From Oxalobacter paraformigenes (GTDB lineage: Bacteria > Pseudomonadota > Gammaproteobacteria > Burkholderiales > Burkholderiaceae_D), in NCBI RefSeq assembly GCF_000158475.2, contig NZ_KI392030.1, forward strand, positions 79,528 to 143,527: a stretch of 64,000 nt of DNA, given 5' to 3'. This document shows positions 56,853 through 64,000 of the stretch, one piece after another. The position numbers and the translations under genes were made by a program. The stretch's first letter is position 1; every line of letters starts with the position of its first letter. The notes under the pieces were generated by a model. That model worked only from the letters and a program-made list of their open reading frames with translations, was not told the origin of the DNA and searched no databases.

Positions 56853-57740
56853 ATGGCAAATATCGGTTTTATCGGTTTGGGAATCATGGGCGTGCCAATG
56901 GCCGTCAATCTGCAAAAAGGCGGCAATCAGCTTTTTGTCAATGATAAAAAAGCGCCTCCCGCCGCTCTGCTGGATGGCGGCGCAAAAGCCTGTGCGAATG
57001 GTAAGGAAGTTGCCCAGAAATCGGATATCATCTTCATCATGGTGCCGGATACGCCGGACGTGGAAGCCGTTTTGTTTGGCGAAAACGGGGTTGCTCAGGG
57101 TTTGAGCGCGGGCAAGATTGTTGTGGACATGAGTTCGATTTCCCCGATCGCTACCAAGGAATTTGCCAAGAAGATCAATGACCTTGGCTGTGAATATCTG
57201 GATGCGCCTGTATCGGGCGGCGAGGTCGGCGCCAAAGCCGGTTCTCTCACCATTATGGTTGGCGGTAGTGAAGAAACTTTCAACAAGGTCAAACCTCTGT
57301 TCGAACTGATGGGCCAGAATATTACTCTGGTCGGCGGTAACGGCGACGGTCAGACCACCAAGGTTGCCAACCAGATCATTGTGGCACTGAACATTCAGGC
57401 TGTTGCCGAAGCGTTGCTGTTCGCTTCCAAGGCCGGCGCCGATCCGGCCAAAGTCCGTCAGGCCCTGATGGGGGGCTTTGCTTCTTCCAGAATTCTGGAA
57501 GTTCATGGTGAACGCATGATCAAGCGTACATTCAATCCGGGCTTCAGAATCAATCTGCACCAGAAAGATCTGAACCTGGCATTGCAAGGCGCCAAATCTC
57601 TGGGCATTTCACTGCCGAATACGGCGACGGCCCAGGAATTGATGAATGCCTGCGCTGCAAACGGGCTCTCCGGAATGGATCATTCCGCCCTTTGCCGTGC
57701 AGTTGAAATCATGTCGGCTCACGAAATTGCCAAGGCATAA
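56853..57740 (+). CDS. glxR: Tartronate semialdehyde reductase
   Basis: Reduces tartronate semialdehyde to D-glycerate with NAD(P)H. The 295-residue protein has the Rossmann motif GFIGLGIMGVPMAVNL, the substrate motif DAPVSGGEVGAKAG and the catalytic Lys in GDGQTTKVANQ (about residue 170). DLNLALQGAKSLGISLPNT is the hydroxyisobutyrate-dehydrogenase-type C-terminal signature. TGGAGAGAAATA precedes the start. Confidence 0.96.
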   Translation: MANIGFIGLGIMGVPMAVNLQKGGNQLFVNDKKAPPAALLDGGAKACANGKEVAQKSDIIFIMVPDTPDVEAVLFGENGVAQGLSAGKIVVDMSSISPIATKEFAKKINDLGCEYLDAPVSGGEVGAKAGSLTIMVGGSEETFNKVKPLFELMGQNITLVGGNGDGQTTKVANQIIVALNIQAVAEALLFASKAGADPAKVRQALMGGFASSRILEVHGERMIKRTFNPGFRINLHQKDLNLALQGAKSLGISLPNTATAQELMNACAANGLSGMDHSALCRAVEIMSAHEIAKA

Positions 57741-57764
57741 GCCTGACGTTTCGGTCATTACATC

Positions 57765-57791
57765 CGGTGAGGGCTTCGGGTTTTCACCGGG
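57765..57791 (+). terminator. Hairpin between glxR and the kinase gene
   Basis: CCGGTGA near 57765 can pair with TTCACCGG near 57784-57791. No T run follows, so it may be a processing or attenuation hairpin rather than a terminator. Confidence 0.3.
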
Positions 57792-57894
57792 TTAATTTCA
57801 CTTAAGGCCATCAAATGGGATGCGAAATGGATTCGCTTGGGAGCGGGTTTTTCGCGGTTGTCCGGTTTGATGGTTTTTTTATTCAGGATCGAAT

Positions 57895-59169
57895 GTGATG
57901 ATGCCTATCGATAATCCCAAACAGTTTTTGCTGGATCTCTATTCCAGTGCCATTTCAGCTGTAAGCGCCGCAAAGTGCCTGCCGCAATATTTGCCTGAAC
58001 CTTTGCCGGGGGGCAGAACAATCGTTATTGGGGCAGGCAAGGGAGCGGCCGCTATGGCGAAAGCGGTAGAAGATCACTGGCAGGGAGAACTTTCCGGTCT
58101 GGTCGTGACCCGTTATGAACATGGTCTGCCGTGCAAACATATCGAAGTGGTCGAGGCTTCTCATCCGGTGCCGGATGCAGCTGGAAGGGATGCGGCGAAA
58201 CGCATGCTGCAAATGGTTCAGGGATTGAGTGACAAGGATCTCGTCATTTGTCTTGTTTCAGGGGGCGGTTCCGCATTGCTGGCGTTGCCATCCAAAAATA
58301 TCAGCCTTGAACAAAAGCAGCAGATCAACCGGAAATTGCTGAGAAGTGGCGCCAGCATTTCGGAAATGAACTGTGTCCGGAAGCATCTTTCTGATATCAA
58401 GGGTGGCCGTCTGGCGCTCGCTTGCGCTCCGGCGAAAGTGGTTACGCTGATGATTTCGGATATTCCCGGCGATGATCCGGGCATTATCGCCAGCGGTCCG
58501 ACCTTGCCTGACCCGACTACGTGTGAAGATGCGCTGGCTATTTTGCAGAAATACCAGATCGATGTGCCCGAAAACGTTTTAAGACATCTTGAGTCGGGTG
58601 AAGGAGAAACGCCCAAACCCGGCGATCCACGCTTTGCACGTAACGAAAGCCACATTATCGCGACGGCACAGGACGCGCTGGAAGCCGCGGCAGATATGGC
58701 ACGTGCCAGTGGCGTAAGGCCCTACATCCTTTCGGATAGCATAGAAGGCGAAGCCAGAGATATTGCGCTGATGCATGCCGCTATGGCAAGACAGGTTATT
58801 GAACGCGATCAACCATTTCAAAAGCCCTGCGTCATCATATCTGGCGGTGAGACGACTGTTACGGTCAAAGGTAACGGTCGGGGCGGCCGTAATGCAGAGT
58901 TTTTGCTGAGTCTGGCTATTGCGCTGAATGATCAGCCCGGAGTGTATGCCATAGCCTGCGATACAGACGGCATTGACGGTTCCGAAGACAATGCGGGTGC
59001 TTTGTATATGCCGGGTTCTTTGTCGCGAGCTGAATCGCAGGGAAAACGGCCCCGCAAAATGCTGGAAAACAATGACGGATACGGCTTTTTCAGCGCATTG
59101 GGTAATCTGGTGGTAACAGGGCCGTCAAGAACCAATGTCAACGATTTCCGTGCCATATTGATTATTTAG
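57895..59169 (+). CDS. Glycerate kinase (MOFRL family)
   Basis: Phosphorylates D-glycerate, probably to 2-phosphoglycerate as known for the MOFRL family. The 424-residue protein has VIGAGKGAAAMAKAVEDHW, LVSGGGSALLALP, ISEMNCVRKHLSDIKGGRLA, GDDPGIIASGPT and VTVKGNGRGGRNAEFLLSLA. The related gene symbols are ttuD and gckA. Starts are GTG 57895 or ATG 57898, with AGGA just upstream. It lies 21 bases before pyk and is probably co-transcribed with it. Confidence 0.94.
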   Translation: MMMPIDNPKQFLLDLYSSAISAVSAAKCLPQYLPEPLPGGRTIVIGAGKGAAAMAKAVEDHWQGELSGLVVTRYEHGLPCKHIEVVEASHPVPDAAGRDAAKRMLQMVQGLSDKDLVICLVSGGGSALLALPSKNISLEQKQQINRKLLRSGASISEMNCVRKHLSDIKGGRLALACAPAKVVTLMISDIPGDDPGIIASGPTLPDPTTCEDALAILQKYQIDVPENVLRHLESGEGETPKPGDPRFARNESHIIATAQDALEAAADMARASGVRPYILSDSIEGEARDIALMHAAMARQVIERDQPFQKPCVIISGGETTVTVKGNGRGGRNAEFLLSLAIALNDQPGVYAIACDTDGIDGSEDNAGALYMPGSLSRAESQGKRPRKMLENNDGYGFFSALGNLVVTGPSRTNVNDFRAILII

Positions 59170-59189
59170 GAAGACAACAAGAGAAAATT

Positions 59190-60614
59190 ATGCGACGTCA
59201 ACGTAAAGCAAAGATCGTAGCGACTCTGGGGCCGGCTAGTTCGACCAAAGAAATGATTTTGTCCTTATTTGAAGCGGGCGTAGACGTTTTTCGCTTCAAT
59301 TTCAGTCACGGCACGCAGGACGATCATCGCTTGCGACACGAAGCGGTACGGGAAGTGGAACGTCTTGTAGGACGTCCGATCGCCATTCTTGCTGACCTGC
59401 AGGGACCCAAGCTTCGCATCGGCAAGTTTGCCAGCGGAAAAGTGCAGTTGAAGACAGGGGCGGAGTTTGTTTTTGACCGGAATACTGCCGATGGGGACGA
59501 GCAGCGGGTCAATTTGCCTCATCCGGAGCTGTTCGGCGTTATGGAGGCGGGACACTCGATTTCGCTCGATGATGGCAAGCTCAAAATGAAAGTCATGGAA
59601 AGCACGCCCGATGAAATCCGTACACAGGTTGTTACAGGCGGTCCCCTGTCCGATCGAAAAGGCGTCAATGTGCCTGACGTCGTGCTGCCCATTCCGATTT
59701 TGACGGAAAAAGACCGCCGTGATCTTGAATTCGCCTTGTCTCTCGGGGTGGACTGGGTGGCGCTGTCATTTGTCCAGCGGCCGGAAGATCTGATTGAGGC
59801 GCGTCGTCTGATTGCAGGACGTGCGGGATTGATGACCAAACTTGAAAAACCTGCCGCGCTGGATCATCTCGATGAAATTGTCATGGCTTCGGATTCGGTC
59901 ATGGTCGCTCGTGGCGACCTGGGTGTGGAATTGCCTCCGGAAAAAGTGCCGGGTGCCCAGAAAAGAATACTGCGTGCCTGCCGGCATTATGGAAAACCGA
60001 GTATCGTCGCCACTCAAATGCTGGAATCGATGATTTTTTCGCCGACGCCGACGCGCGCTGAAGCCTCCGATGTGGCCAGTGCTGTTTATGATGGCGCTGA
60101 TGCGGTGATGCTGTCTGCGGAATCCGCAAGTGGCGCTTATCCGGTACAGGCCGTTTCGATTATGGACCGTATCATTGGCGAAGTGGAAAGCGACCCGATT
60201 TATCCGAAAATGATCAATGCCCAGCATGAGGTTTCACTACCCTCAAAAAGCGATGCGATTTGCTCGGCGCTCAGGACGGTTTCCCAGATGATCGGCGCTG
60301 TTGTGAATGTCACTTATACCGATTCGGGCAATACCAGCTTGCGTGCTGCCAGGGAAAGACCGATGGCTCCGATTTTGAGTATCACACCGCATTTATCGAC
60401 CGCCAGAAGGCTCGCGCTGGCATGGGGAGTGCATTCTACCGTTATTGACCATGATGTGAAGGATGTGGACGAAATGGTCGATGCGGCATGCAGAACCGCT
60501 TTTTCGGAAGGTTTTGCACAAGCCGGTGACCAGTTGGCTATTGCCGCCGGTATGCCTTTCGGACAGCCGGGCACGACAAATCTGCTACGAGTTGCAGAAA
60601 TCGATGTTCGCTAG
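59190..60614 (+). CDS. pyk: Pyruvate kinase
   Basis: Makes pyruvate and ATP from phosphoenolpyruvate, the end of the glycerate route. The 474-residue protein has RRQRKAKIVATLGPASST, FRFNFSHG, ADLQGPKLRIGKF, LTEKDRRDLEFAL and MVARGDLGVELPPE. VATQMLESM and SAESASGAYP also match. Its position behind the kinase gene gives this pathway its own copy. A strong terminator follows. Confidence 0.97.
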   Translation: MRRQRKAKIVATLGPASSTKEMILSLFEAGVDVFRFNFSHGTQDDHRLRHEAVREVERLVGRPIAILADLQGPKLRIGKFASGKVQLKTGAEFVFDRNTADGDEQRVNLPHPELFGVMEAGHSISLDDGKLKMKVMESTPDEIRTQVVTGGPLSDRKGVNVPDVVLPIPILTEKDRRDLEFALSLGVDWVALSFVQRPEDLIEARRLIAGRAGLMTKLEKPAALDHLDEIVMASDSVMVARGDLGVELPPEKVPGAQKRILRACRHYGKPSIVATQMLESMIFSPTPTRAEASDVASAVYDGADAVMLSAESASGAYPVQAVSIMDRIIGEVESDPIYPKMINAQHEVSLPSKSDAICSALRTVSQMIGAVVNVTYTDSGNTSLRAARERPMAPILSITPHLSTARRLALAWGVHSTVIDHDVKDVDEMVDAACRTAFSEGFAQAGDQLAIAAGMPFGQPGTTNLLRVAEIDVR

Positions 60615-60632
60615 TTGTCTGGCTTTTTTCTG

Positions 60633-60660
60633 AACAGGGTCTTTTAGACCCTGTTTTTTT
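60633..60660 (+). terminator. Terminator behind pyk
   Basis: AACAGGGTC (60633-60641), loop TTTTA and GACCCTGTT (60647-60655), then T run. Confidence 0.92.
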
Positions 60661-60722
60661 GTATTCAGATGTCCACTGTTTTAATAACATGTATTTCATT
60701 GACTCATTATTCAGGAAGAGAT

Positions 60723-61124
60723 ATGAATCCGAAAAATTTTTTTCTCGTCCCGGGAATGGCTGAAAAAACGGAATTGATCGTTACCGAAGAGCAGACGGCA
60801 CGTTATTGGGGAAGCGGGAAAAGCGATATCCTGGCGACACCGGCGCTGGTTGCCGTAATGGAAGCCACAACCCAGAAAATAACAGATGGCGGATTGCCCG
60901 AAAGCTGGCAGTCGGTTGGCACGTATATCGGATTGACGCACAGTTCGGTGACTCCGGTTGGCGCGAAAGTATCGATTCATGCGGTTCTGACGCATATTGA
61001 CGGGAAAGAATTGACTTTTGAAATCAGCGCTTTTGATGAATCAGGAATAATTGCAGAAGGAAGTCACAAAAGGATTATTTCCAGAACGGAAGTCCTGAAA
61101 AGATTGTTGAGGAAGAAGAAATAA
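60723..61124 (+). CDS. FlK-like hotdog thioesterase
   Basis: A 133-residue hotdog-fold protein. DILATPALVAVMEATT and SVGTYIGLTHSSVTPVGAKV place Thr39, Glu47 and His73 at the same spacing (8 and 34) as the catalytic Thr42-Glu50-His76 triad of fluoroacetyl-CoA thioesterase FlK. An acyl-CoA hydrolase is therefore likely. Because it sits between the glyoxylate genes and an oxalate transporter, a small acyl-CoA such as oxalyl-, formyl- or glycolyl-CoA could be the substrate; this is only an inference. AGGAAGAGAT precedes the ATG at 60723. Confidence 0.8.
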   Translation: MNPKNFFLVPGMAEKTELIVTEEQTARYWGSGKSDILATPALVAVMEATTQKITDGGLPESWQSVGTYIGLTHSSVTPVGAKVSIHAVLTHIDGKELTFEISAFDESGIIAEGSHKRIISRTEVLKRLLRKKK

Positions 61125-61403
61125 AAGAATGTCCTATTTTTTCAGGCAATTATGACGCTATCTTTCAGCAAAATCTCTGGAATTCTGAAGGTGTCGTAAA
61201 GTGGAGATAAAAAATCTAATCTTGACCGAGATCATGGTCAGTAAAAAATTGTTCTCGCACAATAGTCGAGCAATCAGGCAAAGAGGTTATGAAATTTGTA
61301 ATTTCCTTGCTGCTATTGGTAAGAGTGCATAGTCCGGAAATAAACGGAGACCTAACATCCGTAGTGACCATGTTTGTAGTAATCATTAAAGGAGAGTAGA
61401 TCT
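61125..61403. other. Region upstream of the transporter gene
   Basis: About 280 bases. It carries the Fnr-type site at 61222-61235 and AAAGGAGAG before the transporter start. No gene is visible. Confidence 0.6.
61222..61235 (+). promoter_or_regulatory. Fnr-type site upstream of the OxlT paralogue
   Basis: TTGACCGAGATCAT fits TTGA(C/T)-N4-(A/G)TCAA in nine of ten defined positions. It also lies inside a wider palindrome TGACC-N8-GGTCA. It is 169 bases upstream of the transporter ATG. Confidence 0.4.
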
Positions 61404-62693
61404 ATGGCTACACAAGAAAGGTACCCTAATCGGTGGGTGCAGCTAGTATTGGGTATTATCTGTATGGCGACGGTCGCGAACTGCCAGTATGGCTGGACGC
61501 TGTTCGTTGCTCCGATTGAAGACAAATACCACTGGGCTCGTACAGCAATTCAGCTGTCGTTCACCATCTTCCTGTTCTTCGAAACATGGCTGGTGCCTAT
61601 TGAAGGTTGGGCAGTGGATAAATTCGGTCCGCGTCCGGTCATTATTTTCGGTGCTATTCTGGTTACGATCGGCTGGATTATGTGTTCCTATGCCTCCAGC
61701 CTGGGTTTCCTGTATGCCGCACAGGTTCTGACAGGGGCTGGCGCCGGTGCCGTTTACGGTACCTGTTCCGGTAACTCGCTGAAATGGTTCCCGGACAAAC
61801 GCGGTCTGGCTGCCGGTGCGACAGCTGCCGGTTTCGGTGGCGGCGCCGCTATCACCGTTATCCCGGTTGCCAGCATGATCAACAGTTCCGGCTATGAACA
61901 GGCGTTCTTCGTCTTCGGTATCGTTCAGGGCATCATCATCACCGCTTGCGCTCTCTTCATGCCGCGCGCCAAACTGCCACCGGGAACGAAAGCGATTCCG
62001 CGTGTTATTTCTTCCAAGAAAAACTACACCCCGACCCAGATCGTCAGAGAACCTCTTTTCTGGCTCATCTACGTCTGCTTCGTTGGTGTTGCTTCCGGCG
62101 GTATCATGGCAACGGCTTCTTTCGGTCCTGTCTCCCGCGACTACGGTCTTGACAAGATTCCGGTGACCCTCCTGGGCGTTACCCTGCCGCTGTTGACCAT
62201 GGCCATGTCCATCGACAACATCTGTAACGGTGCGACCCGTCCTATCATGGGTTATCTGTCAGACCGTTTCGGCCGTGAAAACCTGATGTTCGTGGTGTTC
62301 ATGGGTGAAGCTGCCGCCCTGCTGGGTCTGGTGTTCTGGGGTCGCACTCCACTGGGCTTCATGTTCTTCGCCGCCATGACGTTTGCCTGCTGGGGTGAAA
62401 TCTTCTCGCTGTTCCCGTCCATGTGCGCCGACACGTTCGGCAGTGCGAACGCAGCGGGTAACGCGGGTACGCTGTACACGGCAAAAGGAACGTCTTCCCT
62501 TATCGTTCCGCTGGCAGCCGGTCTGTCCAAAGGCGGTAACTGGAACCGTACCTTCGTTCTGTCGGCATGCGTTGCAGCTACCTGTTCCCTGTTGGCGTTC
62601 TTCGTTCTGAAACCGTGGCGCAGACGTTTCATCGAAAACAACAACAAGGAAATCGAAGCACAGGAAGCAGCCGCTGCTGCAGGCAAAGCGTAA
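61404..62693 (+). CDS. OxlT-family oxalate/formate antiporter paralogue
   Basis: A 429-residue MFS transporter with 12 predicted membrane helices. It is related to, but not the same as, the characterised Oxalobacter OxlT. NRWVQLVLGIICM, QYGWTLFVAPIEDKY, DKFGPRPVIIFGA, KWFPDKRGLAAGATAAGFG and SDRFGRENLM correspond to OxlT segments. The two substrate-binding charges of OxlT (Arg272 and Lys355) line up with Arg279 in GATRPIMGYLSDR and Lys361 in LYTAKGTSS. Exchange of oxalate and formate, or of a related dicarboxylate, is likely. Codon use is strongly biased, suggesting high expression. Confidence 0.88.
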   Translation: MATQERYPNRWVQLVLGIICMATVANCQYGWTLFVAPIEDKYHWARTAIQLSFTIFLFFETWLVPIEGWAVDKFGPRPVIIFGAILVTIGWIMCSYASSLGFLYAAQVLTGAGAGAVYGTCSGNSLKWFPDKRGLAAGATAAGFGGGAAITVIPVASMINSSGYEQAFFVFGIVQGIIITACALFMPRAKLPPGTKAIPRVISSKKNYTPTQIVREPLFWLIYVCFVGVASGGIMATASFGPVSRDYGLDKIPVTLLGVTLPLLTMAMSIDNICNGATRPIMGYLSDRFGRENLMFVVFMGEAAALLGLVFWGRTPLGFMFFAAMTFACWGEIFSLFPSMCADTFGSANAAGNAGTLYTAKGTSSLIVPLAAGLSKGGNWNRTFVLSACVAATCSLLAFFVLKPWRRRFIENNNKEIEAQEAAAAAGKA

Positions 62694-62763
62694 GCTGAGC
62701 GAATTTCTGTGGTTTCCCGGGAGAACCGGTAACGGTTCTCCCGCCTGATTCGGTGAAACCAAT

Positions 62764-62797
62764 AAAAACGGCAACATTTTTATGTTGCCGTTTTTTT
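62764..62797 (+). terminator. Terminator behind the transporter gene
   Basis: AAAACGGCAACAT pairs across TTTT with ATGTTGCCGTTTTTTT. A second hairpin, GGGAGAACC/GGTTCTCCC, lies just before it near 62719-62743 and may protect the mRNA end. Confidence 0.9.
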
Positions 62798-62832
62798 CGT
62801 GTAAACCTGTCTGTCGATAAAATGGGCTAAGC

Positions 62833-63441
62833 CTAGATTTTTCCCTGATTTTTAAGGCGGCTAAGGGTTTCTGGGGAAAGATTGAGATACGATGCCAGCT
62901 CCTTTTTGGGCATACGGTCAAACAGATCCGGATGCTTTCTTAAAAAACGATGAACACGTCCGGGAGCATCCAGCAGATGCAGGGAAATGGTATGCGACAT
63001 GATACTGCTCATAATGCGCATGACTTCCATTTCAAAACGCTGTTTGAGTACGGGGTGGGCCTCGATAAAAGCGACCCATTGTGGCATGGCGATGCGGGCT
63101 ATACGGGCTTTGGTAACGGTTATGACGCTAAACGGCGCAGCTTTGTTGAATTTCCACGAAGCATAAGTTGCTTCCATGTATCGTTCGCTGGTAAAACGCA
63201 AAATCATTTCTTTCGCATGCTGGTTGGCAACCGATCTTTTCAGGATGCCGTCGAGGACGAAAATGACTTCCAGATCATGATCTCCCTGATGAGTCAGGCA
63301 ATCGCCTTTGGAATGATCCGAAATATCGAGATGCGGTTCCAGTTCGGCCAATTCATTTTGGGACAATTCCTTCAATATGCAATTTTGAGAAAGTTGCACA
63401 CGAATAATATTTTTCTCAGGATGATTCGCTATTAAGGCCAT
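62833..63441 (-). CDS. Short Crp/Fnr-family regulator
   Basis: A 202-residue regulator with a cyclic-nucleotide-type sensor barrel (GDCLTHQGDHDLEVIFVLDG) and a HTH, PKKELASYLNLSPETLSRLK. The recognition helix ETLSR keeps the Glu, Ser and Arg that in Fnr and Dnr read TTGA half-sites. Only two Cys lie in the sensor part (Asn-Cys and Asp-Cys), so an Fnr-type four-Cys iron-sulfur cluster is unlikely. The protein ends right after the recognition helix and lacks the usual wing. It diverges from the CoA-transferase gene, with two TTGAC palindromes in between. Confidence 0.88.
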   Translation of the reverse strand: MALIANHPEKNIIRVQLSQNCILKELSQNELAELEPHLDISDHSKGDCLTHQGDHDLEVIFVLDGILKRSVANQHAKEMILRFTSERYMEATYASWKFNKAAPFSVITVTKARIARIAMPQWVAFIEAHPVLKQRFEMEVMRIMSSIMSHTISLHLLDAPGRVHRFLRKHPDLFDRMPKKELASYLNLSPETLSRLKNQGKI

Positions 63442-63492
63442 GAATTTTTTACTTCAGTTTTGACGTAACGTGACTAAAACGCTCGAAAAAAA

Positions 63493-63506
63493 TTGACGAA
63501 AGTCAA
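63493..63506 (+). promoter_or_regulatory. Palindromic Fnr/Dnr-type site 1
   Basis: TTGACGAAAGTCAA is a perfect TTGAC-N4-GTCAA palindrome 52 bases upstream of the regulator's start. Confidence 0.6.
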
Positions 63507-63531
63507 GAACTTCTAGTTTGAACCGGGAAAC

Positions 63532-63545
63532 TTGACTGTGGTCAA
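63532..63545 (+). promoter_or_regulatory. Palindromic Fnr/Dnr-type site 2
   Basis: TTGACTGTGGTCAA is a second TTGAC-N4-GTCAA palindrome, 39 bases (centre to centre) from site 1, 214 bases upstream of the CoA-transferase ATG. Confidence 0.6.
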
Positions 63546-63758
63546 GAATATATCAGGAGTTGAGAAGCTATGATAGCCATTAGCTTAAATATTTGACGGA
63601 AAGTTTGAAAATGTTGGAAAAGTATTGTTTTTCCGCCAAATATTATAGGTCATTTGGTTTTCATCCTTTGGTAGCCAGGCAGTAGCAGTAAATGGTCACT
63701 AAAGGGAAGTTGTAGTTTACAGCGCACAATTAACCAATAACATTGGAGGAAGAGAAAT

Positions 63759-64000
63759 ATGGGTAGCAAAGCATTATCCGGAGTAAGAATTCTGGACATG
63801 ACCCACGTACAGGCCGGCCCGACATCGTCGCAGTTGTTGGCATGGATGGGAGCGGACGTCATCAAATTCGAGAATCCGACAGGTGACATCACACGTAAAC
63901 AGCTGCGTCACGATCCGAACAAAGACAGCTTGTACTTCACCATGCTGAACAGCAACAAACGTTCGATCATAGCCAACATGAAAAAGCAAAGCGGGCTGTG
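63759..64000 (+). CDS. Class III CoA-transferase (formyl-CoA:oxalate CoA-transferase type), N-terminal part
   Basis: The first 80 residues ([20 protein letters not shown], then [20 protein letters not shown] and [13 protein letters not shown]) belong to the Frc/CaiB family. Gln18 in HVQAGP matches the active-site Gln17 of Frc. These enzymes move CoA from formyl-CoA or another donor to oxalate. The sequence is not identical to the characterised Oxalobacter Frc, whose start I recall as [20 protein letters not shown], so this is a paralogue or a copy from another lineage. The catalytic Asp lies beyond the window edge. Confidence 0.87.
   Translation, partial: MGSKALSGVRILDMTHVQAGPTSSQLLAWMGADVIKFENPTGDITRKQLRHDPNKDSLYFTMLNSNKRSIIANMKKQSGL

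Larger units (their letters stand above)
63442..63758. other. Divergent control region of the regulator and CoA-transferase genes
   Basis: About 317 bases, A/T rich. It carries the two palindromes listed separately. TTGGAGGAAGAG just before 63759 is a strong ribosome site. Confidence 0.6.

Overview
The window reads as a chromosomal piece of an anaerobic, oxalate-using betaproteobacterium, most likely Oxalobacter (Oxalobacteraceae). The reasons are a full glyoxylate-to-pyruvate glycerate pathway (gcl, hyi, glxR, glycerate kinase, pyk), followed by an OxlT-type oxalate/formate transporter and a formyl-CoA:oxalate CoA-transferase-type gene; an oxygen-sensitive class III ribonucleotide reductase; Burkholderiales-type porins; and a moderate GC content. 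The genus assignment is an inference from gene content and remembered family sequences, not from a search.

Layout. 1-2030: end of a trpG-trpD-trpC tryptophan operon. 2087-9044: minus-strand M61 peptidase, B12-dependent methionine synthase and a DsbC-type disulfide isomerase. 9198-16761: a small genomic island in the 3' end of tRNA-Thr(CGT), bounded by imperfect direct repeats. It holds an integrase remnant, a T5orf172/GIY-YIG-like protein and a complete type I hsdMSR system. 16795-17998: a DUF4186-like protein and a zinc-ribbon membrane protein. 18055-21679: a phosphite operon (ptxABCD) with a Pho-box-like site in front and a terminator behind. 21685-25782: stress and envelope genes and about 1.5 kb without a recognisable gene. 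26087-30761: glyA, ribD, ribE and a Sel1-repeat protein. 31124-33826: two tandem porins, the second with a perfect FNR box upstream. 34088-37742: glmS, a small membrane protein, a radical SAM protein and a glycosyltransferase. 38023-41320: a cobalamin riboswitch in front of nrdD, a separate glycyl-radical peptide gene and nrdG. 41374-43904: a CorC/HlyC-family protein, a polyprenyl diphosphate synthase and tRNA-Pro(CGG). 43923-47168: an exported histidine-decarboxylase-like protein and a tryptophanase-family lyase. 47516-53181: biotin ligase, a pyruvate-carboxylase-like protein with a C-terminal zinc ribbon, and a duplicated 3' fragment of the lyase gene. 53228-64000: a LysR regulator, the glycerate pathway, an FlK-like thioesterase, the OxlT paralogue, a short Crp/Fnr regulator and the start of a CoA-transferase gene.

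How the genes work together. Oxalate enters through OxlT-type antiporters and is activated by CoA transfer. Glyoxylate from oxalyl-CoA reduction is joined by Gcl to tartronate semialdehyde, which GlxR reduces to glycerate. Glycerate kinase and pyruvate kinase carry it to pyruvate, and the nearby biotin carboxylase with its own ligase can refill oxaloacetate. Fnr-type palindromes near the second porin, the OxlT paralogue and the regulator gene suggest that a TTGAC/TTGAT-reading regulator co-ordinates outer-membrane entry and oxalate handling. The most noteworthy observations are the ptxABCD phosphite operon, the split class III reductase under B12 control, the carboxylase with a zinc-ribbon tail, the exported decarboxylase and the duplicated lyase fragment. 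None of them is shown here to be a wholly new system.
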